From the NCBI GenBank assembly GCA_047495785.1, contig JBLDXI010000046.1:1674001-1738000 (forward strand): a DNA stretch of 64,000 nucleotides. Direction: 5' to 3'. The notes beneath the pieces are model-generated. The model saw only the letters and a program-made list of their open reading frames with translations. It was not told where the DNA came from and did no database searches. Shown here one piece after another: positions 18,921-29,594 of the stretch (its first letter is position 1; every line of letters starts with the position of its first letter). This DNA is from Lepidodermella squamata. Its lineage: Eukaryota > Gastrotricha. The translations under genes and the position numbers were made by a program.

Positions 18921-19807
18921 ATCTATTTATAAACTGAGCCATAGACCGAAGCGGCTGACGAGCCAGATGAATCATTGTTGCGAGAAGAAATTTCGAAAAC
19001 TGATACGAAATTTGAAGAAGAGACGGTTAGAAAAGACATCGCATAATGTTGATGCGCAAATTGTTCTTTATACCAATCATCATCTGCTTTCAACTCTATC
19101 AAATAGCATAACAATGTTGTGAGCTTCAGAATTCAGAAATAACGCATACCTTTTTGCGTTGATAGAAGCTCAAAAATGGACGCGAAGGCAGCCATGTTCT
19201 TCGCGAAAGCAAGGCAGTCTGCTAACGTCAGCAGGTATTTAGAATTTGTTTTTAAGATTCGATTAGCCAACAGGCATGCCAATTTCTCTGTCTTCATCTC
19301 CTCCCAGTTGACTGTAGCGATGTAATAGCAGTGATCCGAGTACAGCCATTTTTTGAGACAACTGCTGCGGTCATACTTCAACCAATACTGGCCCGATTTC
19401 GGCAAGAAGCAAATGTGATAAGTGGTCGCTATTGCTTCGCCCGGAAGCGTCATTCCCATTTCAATGTCTTGCACAGGGCTGAATTCGACTTGCTGGAAGA
19501 ACGAGTGTTGACCATTTTCAGGCTGCTTGATGTAGTTCTTAGCGTGCTTTTCGTCCAAGCAGAAGATATAAGCATGGCCACTTGCACGCATGACTTCTCT
19601 ATTGGTATCGCGATCGTACATGATGCACAAAAATACCATTCTGGCATTCTTCTGAGGGCTATAAGATTCAGCCAATTTCTTCAGAGCATCCACTTCATTG
19701 TCTATGCCTTCGCATAGTGGTAAGAGGTATCGCAAGGATTCACAATTGAACATTGCCAAGCTGACGCTTTTACCGAAAACTTCCGCTGTTTTGCCTCGAA
19801 GGGACAT
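18921..19807 (-). CDS. unknown protein, 276 aa, paired with the LRAT-like gene
   Basis: Exons 19807-19150 and 19095-18923 with a 54-nt GT-AG intron close in frame and end at TAG. The product has no signal peptide. It has one region reminiscent of a diverged NlpC/P60 fold: a SGHAYIFCL strand with His, and further on a helix TLADCLAFAKNMAAF that resembles the Cys helix of LRAT-like proteins. That resemblance is weak. The gene ends only about 120 bp before the start of the LRAT-like gene, in the same orientation, so the two may be co-expressed or products of an old duplication. Alternative splicing into the downstream gene cannot be excluded, but I found no in-phase donor with a good consensus. 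Confidence 0.5.
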
Positions 19808-20773
19808 TCTGGTACATAGCAGTAACTTCCTTGAATCTCACGTGATTTATGCCGCGCCTTAAAAGTTTAGCCTACAAAAATGCCAACTAAAAAATAGTAG
19901 AGCAAATTCTAGGACACGTTGTAGAATCTGAAGTGCATAATAGGGATAGGTTTTACTAGTTTTTTAAACATATTTGATATTGTTTTTGGCAAAGCAGATT
20001 TCATTATTGCTGTATCACCCCTGGCCTTATCTACCTTCGTTTATGATAACCACAAACTAGTTGAAAACGAACAGTGAATAAACATCGTGATCCCGCGTTA
20101 TCTTGGCCCGCGCGGTGATGACTAGGTATTAGCAAGTGGGCGTGAAATCCGAGATGATATTCGGGAAATATTACGGGCTACCTGATTTACTCGCCTGAAA
20201 AGCAACCTTAATTATATTACCGACTCAGGATATTTCAAAACTTGATAGGAGTCTTAGCCTGATTTTCGCTGGCTTTCCAGCTGCGAATCCACAGCCATGC
20301 AATTTTGACTACCGAAAATATAGATCCAGTCGGGCAAATACTCAATTATTACCAACAAAAATTCTTCGCTTTTGATTTTCTCTGATTAGTATTTAGCTTT
20401 TAGATCAAACGCTCAAAGGGAAACCACTCATCGCTCTGGACGACAATGCTTTAATGGAATAGACTACATTTCTTCGGCATTGACGAAACGGCCGGCTAAT
20501 GATGTGGCTATTAATAACTTGAACTTCGGCTTGCACTGTGTTCTCGCTACCAGCTACATGACGGCACCAAAACGGCGTACTAGCAGGTGGTTAGTCGTGC
20601 TCGTTACTTCTGTACGGAGCTCGAATTTAAAATAAAATGAAGTGTGGATGAGTGATGATAGCAAGTAGGTAATGAGTCTTTATTCAACACCCTTATATGA
20701 TGCTGCAATATTTTCAAAAAAATTAAATTCCGATTTCGTAATTTCAATCGAAAACTTCTTAATCAAGTTTAGG

Positions 20774-20811
20774 ATTTCGTAGACGAGGCAGGTCCTCCTC
20801 GTCTACGAAAT
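20774..20811. repeat. perfect hairpin, 15-bp arms
   Basis: ATTTCGTAGACGAGG is followed after 8 bp by its exact reverse complement. Candidate end of a foldback element or a strong RNA hairpin; no gene is adjacent. Confidence 0.75.
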
Positions 20812-21091
20812 GCTGTTCATCCGCGAGAAAAAACCAAAAATCAACAAACAAACAGACTCAATAAAGGCTAAATTGTTTACATAACACACATGTTACACCC
20901 TTATCGTGTACTTCTAAATTGTAAATATTCTTACTATTTACTACTTACCTCTCTCAAAATACCTAAAATCCTTGTTGTGTCTTCCTCTCTTTCCACTTCA
21001 TCCGCCTATATCCTAATTCTTATTTATATCTAACAGACCTTTGTTGATGACTTCTACTTTTAATTGTTATTTGTTTTGTCTTGATAGATGC

Positions 21092-21130
21092 CTGAAGATG
21101 ACGTTGAGAATAACGTCGAAACGTTGCAAA
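21092..21130 (+). other. hammerhead-like hairpin motif in a repeat tail
   Basis: CTGAAGA, then a 6-bp stem GACGTT/AACGTC with a GAGAAT loop, then GAAAC. This order matches the conserved CUGANGA, stem II, GAAA core of hammerhead ribozymes. One extra T sits before stem II, and no convincing cleavage-site (NUH) context follows, so catalysis is doubtful. It may be the decayed end of a Penelope-like or similar retroelement. Confidence 0.3.
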
Positions 21131-21234
21131 CGAATTTTAAAGATAGAAGAATAAAAGCGCTTTCAATAAAGTTATGCCTTAGGTATTAAAAATTGTTCGT
21201 TGCTGAACTGCCAGCCTGAAAACCGTGGATCGCA

Positions 21235-21277
21235 CGAAAATAGGCGATAAACGATGAGAACGGTTGTAGCCTCGTGA
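21235..21277. repeat. short dispersed repeat, copy 1
   Basis: Shares CGAAAATAGGCGATA, ACGATGAGAA and CGGTTGTAGCCTCGTGA, in the same order, with 24627-24681. The second copy has an 11-bp insertion between the halves. Confidence 0.7.
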
Positions 21278-21470
21278 CAAAATTCTAAGAACTGGCAACT
21301 TTTAATCGCGTTGAATAATTTTTTAGGGCCTAACAAGAATTTTTATTGATGTAATATTTTAATTTGAGAGTTGGGCTACATCTATTGCATAATGCATTAT
21401 CATACGATATTGGAAGACATCAAATCAGCGTTTTGATCTCCGCTAGAAAAATCACACGATGGAACGCAGG

Positions 21471-23633
21471 TTAATTTGCATTTGCCCGTAAAAGAATCTC
21501 AATTGTCTTCGCCTTGTTTCCTTGCTGCTGCCCGTACTGTATCGCGGCATTGTTGGCGTAGTACAAAGCCGTCTTCCCAGCATCGTCGACAAGATTGACG
21601 TTTGCGCGAAAATTATTTATCAGCTCGTCGACAACAACGTGATGACAACTTTCTGATGCTATCATCAATGGCGTCTTGCCATTGGCGTTGTGGACAGCAT
21701 CAACGTTTGCATTGAAGTCGCCGATTAGAATCCTAACCACCTCGACATTGCCACTCCAAGCCGCCGCATACAGTGGTGTCCCCCCATACCTGGTCGCAGA
21801 ATTGACGTCCGCCTTAAATTTACCAGCTATCATCTTAACAACCTCGCTGCTGCCATTTTGAGCAGCAGCAGTAAGGAGCGTGCCGCCACATTCGCTTTCA
21901 ACGTCGATCCTCAGTCCGAGCTCTTTGTTGGACAGCAGTCGCGCTAATTTAGTCCGATTACGATTATGCACACAGTCGAAAAGCAGCTGAAATCGTAAAA
22001 TGGCTTTTCCTAATGTAAGTCTAGTGTAGTCAGAAGCGGAGTTATACCTTAACGTCATCGGAAAGTGGTTCGATCCCGGGATATCGCGACTATGAAAATA
22101 GGTAGATAGAAACACAACATGAAAGGTATTTAAATGATCTTACTTTCAGAACTCTGTTACCGAATTTCCATCTGCTAACAGCTTTGAATAAGCCAAGCGA
22201 AACATTCTTGAACAAATGCTCCACATCTTCCATCGTCAGATCATTTGGATCTTCTATATCGTTAACTATCGCGAAAGCTTCACAGTTCAATGCTGCCTTA
22301 TTTTTAACATATACCTTCAAGTATGTTCCACATCTTTTCGTTCAATTCAGCATTGTTTAAAATCTTCTCACGGGAAGCTAGGCCTTTCTGCAAAATAACT
22401 CGTGTTCACCTTAAATAAAAGCCTAGCAAATTTCACTTGGTCTTTCTTTTCGACTTCGGACTGATTTTTTGCTATTTCGGGATCCATTTTCTTCAGTAGG
22501 AAGCTGCTGTTGTAGAGCTGAAAACCAGTCGCTCGGCGGGCGGTATCTTTTTCAAGCAGAGACGTAACGAAATCACAAAGTTCTGTCGAATAGCCACGGG
22601 ATTTATCAAACTGTTTTGAAGGGTTCCTTATTTCAATTTGAAATTGCAGAAATTGGATCAAAATATTTTAATCCAGCCTACTTCACGATGGCGAATGGGC
22701 TCTCAAACTAACGAGATATAAGATGAAATTCGAATGATTTTTTTAGTCATAATACAATTACTTACCGGTTTTCCGAAATTAAGGACTTCAAACAGCGTTA
22801 CGCCTAGTGACCACCAATCGCTCGCTGGCGCATAAGGCTTGCCTTCTAAAATTTCAGGCGATGCGTATAGCAACGTGGCAACGCCAGTAAAGGCACTCTT
22901 CGATTCCCTTATAACAAATATCCTTTCTAAAAAAAATGAATGCAATAGGGTATACGTAAAACATTACGGATTATAGGCCTTCGCAATTCCGAAATCGCCC
23001 AGTTTCGCGGTGTTCGCATCGCCGGTCAAGAAAATGTTCTCCGGTTTAATATCCCGATGAACAATCGATTTATCATGTAAAAACTTGATGGCTGAGACGA
23101 GTTGACGAGACCAAGATTGAACTCGGATCTCAGATATCGCGCGTTCCGCCTGTTGATAGAAACTCAGCAAATTACCACCGTCGCAAAATTCCATGACAAG
23201 GTAGTACATTTCATCGCCAATCTTCCCGATTTCCGCTTCATCGTTAACGCCTGGATGATTTCGAAGATATGAAAGAGGTTGCTGTCTAGGCATGGAGCTT
23301 TACCTTCAAAAGCTCCGAAAACTCTTACAATGTTTGGATGATTAACTTGGGCCATCTTTTGATGCTTGAATATTGCAGTTATTAGGTTTAATAATCAACT
23401 AGTACTATTAAAAGCCATTGTTATACCTCTCCTCTGGTCATTTCGACTATCTTGTCGGCCAATCCAACATCTGCATAATTTTTGCGCCGAATTTCGGAAA
23501 GGCTGGCTCCTTTCACAACGTAATCTGCATAGTCGCAATCTCGTCGACAAAGCCACGCCGATCCGAAGCCGCCACGGCCCAGTAATTTTACGCGTTTAAA
23601 CTCCGAAAGTGATTGATAAGATGGCGACGCCAT
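21471..23633 (-). CDS. NEK-like Ser/Thr kinase fused to ankyrin repeats, 521 aa
   Basis: Eight exons: 23633-23427, 23364-23304, 23250-22968, 22922-22766, 22610-22410, 22333-22315 (a 19-nt microexon), 22265-22144 and 21986-21471. They total 1566 nt and close in frame. The kinase domain (residues about 10-260) has the Gly loop LLGRGGFGSAW, a VVK Lys, catalytic loop HRDIKPENIFL, DFG in KLGDFGIAKA, an APE-equivalent SPEILEG and DWWSLGVTLFE. All catalytic residues are present, so it should be active. A linker follows, then at least four ankyrin repeats (GGTLLTAAAQNGSSEVVKM; GGTPLYAAAWSGNVEVVRIL; GKTPLMIASESCHHVVV; GKTALYYANNAA). Ankyrin repeats probably select a substrate or scaffold. The closest kinase group by motif is NEK, with low certainty. 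The exon 4 acceptor (aaag) is the weakest junction. Confidence 0.75.
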
Positions 23634-24054
23634 GGTTTCCTAAAATTTAAAATTTTTTAGGAAAATTCTGATGCTTGAAACAGCAACGTAATTCTAACCA
23701 ATGGTCATTTCGTTACTTTTGTTTATTTTCGCTGAAATTGCATTACATTTTATCAGGAGAGGATAAGGGAGATAACAACCGCAGCATGACCGCAGCTCAT
23801 AATCTCGTCGCCCTCGTAAATTTGTCGTATTGCTATGGAGATTACGGCAAGGATTTTACAGCAAAAAATCGAGCGAAAATCGAAACAAACCTAGACAAGC
23901 ATATTATCATTTCAAATTTGTCAGGAAAATAAATTATTTACCAGACTTCCACCGCTCTAAACCTTTAATTCTAAACCAAATTTGCATTGGTATGAGGTAT
24001 ATGGAGGTATGTAATATTGAAAAGGGCAAGCATAACCATTCAAATTCATTTTAT
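23634..24054. other. intergenic, nothing recognised
   Basis: Lies between the kinase start and the 3' end of the CXC-type gene, both on the minus strand, so it probably contains the kinase promoter. No exon or repeat was seen. Confidence 0.4.
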
Positions 24055-24501
24055 TTACAACACAACATGCTGAACAAAGTTGTCTTCAATCATGACGCTG
24101 CCTGGATGACAACGGCCGTTGCACGTCACCTTCGCCCTGTGGCATTTGCAGTTCGCACCTTTGCCCTTAGCACTACAATTGCCTTTGCAACCACAATGGG
24201 TACCAAAAAGAGACGATTTGAACACCACATCGGGGACATTTAGCGAAACTCGCCGCTTATTTACGATCGGCTTCGGCGCTCTCGTGATTTCACTTGAAAT
24301 GTCTGAGCTGCTGTTGGCTGGGGGCGTGATGTTCTTGATATCACCAACCTTGCCAATCGGGGCAATTTTGCTAGCCTTCTCTTGACTGACCTCAATCGCT
24401 GCCATCGGATTTTGCGAAACCCTCCGCTTTACGATTGGTTTCGGGGCTTTCAGGATTTCACCTGAGATGTCACTATTGGCTGCTGGGGGCGTGATGTTCA
24501 T
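24055..24501 (-). CDS. CXC-type cysteine-rich protein with duplicated linker, 148 aa
   Basis: I chose ATG 24501 (MNITPPAANSD). The frame is open further upstream, but that extension overlaps a dispersed repeat and low-complexity sequence. The N-terminal half holds two copies of a ~30-residue unit: NITPPA(A)NSDIS.EI..APKPIV.(K)RRVS. The C-terminal segment (about residues 103-140) is CGCKGNCSAKGKGANCKC...C...C, resembling the CXC/tesmin-TSO1-like or MSL2-type Cys-rich modules that bind zinc and DNA. The KRRVS repeats look like phosphorylatable or nuclear-localisation motifs. A nuclear role is likely but unproven. A metallothionein-like metal-binding protein is the alternative. The protein may have further 5' exons. 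Confidence 0.5.
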   Translation of the reverse strand: MNITPPAANSDISGEILKAPKPIVKRRVSQNPMAAIEVSQEKASKIAPIGKVGDIKNITPPANSSSDISSEITRAPKPIVNKRRVSLNVPDVVFKSSLFGTHCGCKGNCSAKGKGANCKCHRAKVTCNGRCHPGSVMIEDNFVQHVVL

Positions 24502-24626
24502 GTTGAAATGAAAGAATGAATGAAAGAGTGAATGAAAGAAGAAAAAAATGCAAATCGGAAATGCGTCAAGCTTCGTCATTTTTAAGGTGGCCATTTTAAA
24601 ATCGTTTCTTGCACCTGTCAAATATT

Positions 24627-24681
24627 CGAAAATAGGCGATAGACGATGAGAATCCAATTTCGAACGGTTGTAGCCTCGTGA
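24627..24681. repeat. short dispersed repeat, copy 2
   Basis: Second copy of the 21235-21277 repeat, with 11 extra bases (tccaatttcga) in the middle. Confidence 0.7.
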
Positions 24682-24950
24682 AATGGGAGTAAAATGAGAC
24701 ATTTATTCCCAATAGCGAGGACAGTCATTCGACTTGAAGAGAAAAACCAAAAATCGCAATTTTAGGGGCTTGTCTTTGCCGTATAAGCCAGCCACGCTGC
24801 TGCGACTAATAATGACGTTCGAAACTGAGATGAAAAAAATAGCGAAAAAATGGAGTAGCGAGCATTTATTGGAGTGATTGAATGACACGAAGCGCACAAA
24901 ATGAGCAAGCAACAAAGAATAAACAACAGCAAACTCGTCAATTTTTTCGA

Positions 24951-27562
24951 TCAAAACTCAAACTGAGTTCTTCCCTCTTTACACCGGCCCTGCGTTGTCC
25001 ACCAGTCGTCGATGTCGCCGTACCATTTCGGCTGCACCGGGCTTGGGCTGTTCAGTACTTGGCACAGATCACAGAAATGTTTCGTAAAAGTAAAATTGTC
25101 CCCGAAATTCTCAATGTCGTAGTAAGGTTTCCACCAAAAATATGAATTGTACCGGGCGGCATCCTCGGCTAGTTCCAATAAAAAAGCTGCCAGTTCACGA
25201 GGCGACGCGAAATCACCGGCGTCAATATAGGAATGAGGCGGGGCGAATAGAGACATATTAGCGCCATTCATAACAACTGGAATCAAGTCCATGCTCGCGG
25301 CACGGTAAAATTTTTCAGTGACGTAGTCGCGGCATAGCGAGTTTTCGAAGGCGAGATAAAATTTGTATTTCGACGAGATGTGATCGAGGCATTCGGGTCT
25401 AGTGCCTTTGAACGCCTGCTGCCTCTGGCAAATACCAGCCGTCAGACTCGGCTGATTGTTGTTGCACCCGCCTATTGTATCGATTTCGATATATTTCGCC
25501 ATCTCTTGTATGTAGGCGTCTCGATGGGATATTGTGTCGCAATGAGATACCATCTTTAAATAAAGAATTTGATACACTGAACGCGAGTGATTTTTCACTT
25601 TTTCACCCAAACGACCGTTCCAGTTTTTCCGGCGAGTCGATTTAGCCGTCCTCTGGAGTAATCTGGAGTCTGCCGTGGTATGTAGCGGCCATAGTTGTAT
25701 CGAATGTCCGAATCGAGTCTAGTTTTTGAAGAAATAAACACAAATCGGATTGTCATTTGTCATTTTTCGGCCTTATTTTGTCATCTAATTTCCTCATTTT
25801 CTCACGGCTTTTCAGGGCAACTTGAGTCACCGCTGATGTAGCACGCTTGGGGTTCGTCTTTTCACCTAAAATTTCGGCTCTATCATCAATTTTTCATGCG
25901 TGATGACGGTGTGAAGAAAAGAAGACAACGCCCCCTCCTGGAATAACCTTAACCTTTTTTCATCTCACGCGCACTTTTTGATCGGGCAAATTAGAATGCA
26001 CTGTTATTGTAGCTGCACTTAATATTATAAGTTTATAAAACGCCTCTCTATGCGGAGGAAAATAACGAAACGATTCGCCTGCCGCGGTATTTAGCACGAA
26101 TAATAAAAAGAATAGCTATAAAGATGATGTTGCCGAGGCATTCAAGCGATGTCTAAAAAATCAGATAAAATATTAATTTTTAACGAAAATTTAAATTGAA
26201 ATAATTAGCTTGATGTGAAAATGTCAACTGCCAATTGATTAAGGAATCCTTGATGAGAACAAAATTTCAGCCTTGATAGTTCAGCGGCCTGAAACGCGAA
26301 ACGCCCCCGAAAATTGTGCATCCCTATTTCCATTCGGATGGTATCTTCGCCAAAAAACTTCGCATTCTGAATCGAAATCTGAGTAGAAAGGCCCAGCCGA
26401 TCGCCAACGATGAGCAAACAATTTGATTAACATGAAAGCAAATAAAAGGGGAACTGAATTTCTCGATTTTAATTTTGACTCGTTTTAATTCTTCAACGCC
26501 GTTCACCGCCGTGCGAATTTACAAATCTTCTATTCGCATGAGCTTTTGCTGAGAAGCTCACTTCAAATTTGGCCCTGAACATCAATCATGCGTCTGATTC
26601 AAATATCTTCATAAAAATTAAACATCCACCTTAAATGTTGTGCGTTGGCGAAAAATTGTACCCAATTTTTGTGAAAAAAAATAAAAAATAAAAAATGAAT
26701 GCCAGATATAGGTATATCCCAAATTTACGGATGAGTGATTCTGGTTGCGTTAACGTCAGAAAAATGACGTTTGAGTTCGGCGTTTCGAGGCAAATAAAAA
26801 ATTGACTATAATGCGTATTTTTGATACGGAAAAAATGCCGTAATCTCCAAGCACTAACCGGTAAGTCATAGTCAAATTGAAAAAATTCCGCAATTTTTTC
26901 AAATAACGTGCCGATGCGGAGTTGTAGTGCCAATCTCTACCTTTAGAGAGCCAGAAGAAAAGACATTTCGCTGATGAACAGAAAATTCATAACAAACTAT
27001 AAGTATGATCAGGTGATTCCCACAACACAAAAACCCATCCCTGCTCGGGCGTCCTTTGACTCGCTAATGGCAGGTCTCTATAAAAATAACCTTTGAACAA
27101 ATATTGCATGGAAATGAGGCGAAATTGTTTGACGAACACAAAATTGTAATTTCGAATATGGACCAAGACTGCATCTGCAGCAGGCAACACTGATCGATCA
27201 TTGGTCACCGAGCAACTGTTAAAAGGGCACTTCAGGTCGATGAAAGGCTGCTGGCCAGTCGCGCGAAGGTGCCAATCGGTATTATCGTAATACGAAGTCC
27301 ATAGTAAGATTTTCCTAATTGCTCGTTTTTTATCCTGCTGTTGGCTCGATGCGTCATCGCGGCTTGGTTTATTTTTCAAAGTATCATGGCGCTTCGGAAA
27401 AATCGGATAATGCCCCAGTTCAGAGTCAATTTGCAGCCGAAAAGTTTCCCTCGATTCGTAAACTGAAGGTAAGGCAACAAAAATTAAGTAGACGGATGAG
27501 GTTGAGACAAGGCCCAGTAGCAATTTCCTAAGCCGCCGTTGACTGATTGCTGTTGCTGTCAT
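24951..27562 (-). CDS. glycoprotein alpha-1,3-fucosyltransferase (GT10), 453 aa
   Basis: Four exons: 27562-26998, 26940-26859, 25718-25607 and 25553-24951 (1362 nt, in frame). Introns are 57, 1140 and 53 nt. The N-terminus is a type II Golgi anchor (RRLRKLLLGLVSTSSVYLIFVALP after a short cytosolic tail), then a stem, then the GT10 catalytic domain. Visible family motifs are FVLWESPDHT, FFNLTMTYRLDSDI spanning two splice junctions, YGRYIPR, KYKFYLAFENSLCRDYVTEKF (the GDP-fucose-binding block) and PVVMNGANMSLFAPPHSYIDAGDF. The enzyme transfers fucose in alpha-1,3 linkage; invertebrate members of this type modify the N-glycan core (FucTA) or antennae, and I cannot decide which from sequence alone. 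The C-terminal CxxC-like cysteines (CDLCQ) also match the family. Confidence 0.9.
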
Positions 27563-28277
27563 CCTTTTTACGCGATATAACCTGTTTAGAATTGAGTTCG
27601 TCGTCCAAACCTAATTCGCCCAAACCATCATAGCGTGACGACACGTTATACAATAATAGCTGCACTATGGTTGCTATAGTATCTCAGGCGGCCTTAAACG
27701 GGGTTCATTTATTCTACTCGACAATAAAGTCTTGTGCTGTCATTAATTGCCACTACACATTTGCCGAGCCTTTTAAATTCAACGTTCTTGTTTTAATTTT
27801 GAATCTGAAGCTCCCTTAAAGGTGCACTCAACCAAATGAGCCATAAAAAGCTGATGAGCGGATATTTGAAGTGAAGTTCATCGGAATTCGAGATGCTTGG
27901 ATTTCCGTTTGCGCGATAGAAGCACTCCAATTTTCCGAGTTGAGCTGATTCTTTTGCTCGATAATTTTACTCTCCCCTAAGAATTCGGAAAAAAACCCGA
28001 AATTAAGCGATGCCATCAATTTTACTAAAATCGTAATTAAAAAACTTTTCAGGTCAAAATGTTTTTTTTTTATGTAAGCCACATGACTATAGGATCTCAC
28101 ACCGGGGACTATTGGGAACGAGATTTATATAGCGCCTGAATTTTCAATTAAACCGTCTCAAAATATTGTTCCTATCGACCGGTGACGTTTTGACATGCTT
28201 TTGTCAGCTGTAAAGGCGAGGAATAAAACTTGGACAATCGCAAAATATTCCTAAAAAATGCTTTTAGAATAGGAAAA
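27563..28277. other. intergenic between divergent genes
   Basis: Separates the minus-strand fucosyltransferase from the plus-strand secreted Cys-rich gene, so it should contain both promoters. No exon or clear motif was seen. Confidence 0.4.
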
Positions 28278-28754
28278 ATGTCGATATTTTTGCTAGCTTT
28301 AGGCTACATTTCTATAGTCCTAGGTGGCGATAGAGTCGACCACGAGCAGTCGTTCAAATATGGCCACTGTTCGTTTCAGTTCGACTGTTTCACGGGTGAT
28401 CGATGCGTGAACGATCACTGCATCAGTAAACACCCTGTTCGGCACTACGGCCACTGCGATTTCGATTTCGACTGCCCGTCGCGCGACAAATGCTTCAACA
28501 ACCAGTGCTACAGTAAATCTCACGAAGCTGCATCATCGCTTCGCCAGGGTATCGATGTGTTGAAAACAAGTGGCCACAGCTATGGCCATTGCTCGTTCGA
28601 TTTCGAGTGTTTACCCGGTGATCGGTGTGTCGAGGATCAGTGCTACACTTTCAAATTTGTACCAAGGCCTTATCGCAAATGTTCAACGCCCTTGGACTGC
28701 TTCACGGGCGATCAGTGCATTGACTGGAAATGCTATAGCCGCAATCCTAGATGA
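28278..28754 (+). CDS. secreted protein with four Cys-rich tandem repeats, 158 aa
   Basis: I chose ATG 28278, because it opens a clean signal peptide (MSIFLLALGYISIVLG, cleavage before GDR). The upstream in-frame ATG at 28230 would place charged residues first. The mature protein is four copies of a ~26-residue module with spacing C-x5-C-x5-C-x4-C: YGHCSFQFDCFTGDRCVNDHC, YGHCDFDFDCPSRDKCFNNQC, YGHCSFDFECLPGDRCVEDQC and YRKCSTPLDCFTGDQCIDWKC. Each module can form two disulphides. A spacer with a hydrophobic helix separates repeats 2 and 3. The pattern recalls small dickkopf/WAP-like or invertebrate defence modules but matches none I can name. Extracellular location is well supported; role is unknown. 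Confidence 0.75.
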   Translation: MSIFLLALGYISIVLGGDRVDHEQSFKYGHCSFQFDCFTGDRCVNDHCISKHPVRHYGHCDFDFDCPSRDKCFNNQCYSKSHEAASSLRQGIDVLKTSGHSYGHCSFDFECLPGDRCVEDQCYTFKFVPRPYRKCSTPLDCFTGDQCIDWKCYSRNPR

Positions 28755-28863
28755 ATGCCTGGACTGAGACAAAATGATAATAAAGCCTTTTATTTTCTTC
28801 TCCTTGAATTACGAAACAATTCAAATTTTGGTAGGTATCATTCAAGTTTTAGTTAGGATGGCT

Positions 28864-29577
28864 TCATTGGTGATAAGAAGTCAGGTGATGAAGTTTGCTT
28901 TCGTGCAGCTTCAACGAAATCGCCGAGGTGAATCTTTTTCCACACAATTCGCACACGAAATCACATTTTTCAGGGTGGCTGTGGCGTAGATGAGTTCGCA
29001 GTCCTTTTGCCGTCGTGTAAGAATGATCGCAATACGGGCAGACGTTCAATTTAGCTGGAGGTTTAACCGTGATAGGGTGAGTCATCGCAACCCATGATGT
29101 CAATCGCTCGAGTTCACGCTTACAGCCCAATGATCGAATCTGGTGTAATCGCAGTGAATTTACCGACTCGAATCGATTCGAACAAAATCCGCAATCGAAC
29201 GGGTAATCGCTCAGCTTTTCAGGGTGACTCTGTCGAATGTGTTGGCGAAGGGACGGCGTGGAAGCTCTCGCGATTGTGCAATGAGGGCATCGAACCTTGG
29301 CATCACCAGGGTCATTTTCCTCGACGGGCGGAACGCTGTTCAGTGGTACAACAGGCAGTGGGGTCGTAGGGTAGGCTGTTTGCCAGTACAGATATTCAAC
29401 GTTCGGCAGGCCGAGCTGAGAGTACGTCGGAAACGGCGAGTTGATTGTTGGCTGCAAATTAAGGTAATAGGTGCCCATATTTTTTGGAATGGCTTCATTT
29501 TCGCAGTTCTGTGTTTCACCATGATGTAAAACAACCCAGTTAGCCGCTGCATTACACCCCGACTGATCGTGCTCCAT
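28864..29577 (-). CDS. C2H2 zinc-finger protein, 237 aa
   Basis: Start at ATG 29577 (MEHDQSGCNAAANW), just after a good acceptor (tctagcag), so a 5' UTR intron is likely. The N-terminal 100 residues are Pro- and Tyr-rich and disordered. Four C2H2 fingers follow: CPHCTIARASTPSLRQHIRQSH, CGFCSNRFESVNSLRLH (its second ligand differs from the canonical His), CPYCDHSYTTAKGLRTHLRHSH and CELCGKRFTSAISLKLHESKLH. The spacing of fingers 3 and 4 (SHPEKCDFVCELC) fits a TGEKP-like linker. It is probably a nuclear DNA-binding regulator. The frame is complete. No orthologue is recognised. Confidence 0.8.
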   Translation of the reverse strand: MEHDQSGCNAAANWVVLHHGETQNCENEAIPKNMGTYYLNLQPTINSPFPTYSQLGLPNVEYLYWQTAYPTTPLPVVPLNSVPPVEENDPGDAKVRCPHCTIARASTPSLRQHIRQSHPEKLSDYPFDCGFCSNRFESVNSLRLHQIRSLGCKRELERLTSWVAMTHPITVKPPAKLNVCPYCDHSYTTAKGLRTHLRHSHPEKCDFVCELCGKRFTSAISLKLHESKLHHLTSYHQ

Positions 29578-29594
29578 TTCCTGCTAGAAGACAT

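Larger units (their letters stand above)
19808..21470. other. intergenic with hairpin and repeat remnants
   Basis: No gene is supported. It holds a 15-bp-arm hairpin (20774-20811), a hammerhead-like motif in a repeat tail (21092-21121) and one copy of a dispersed short repeat (21235-21277). Confidence 0.5.
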
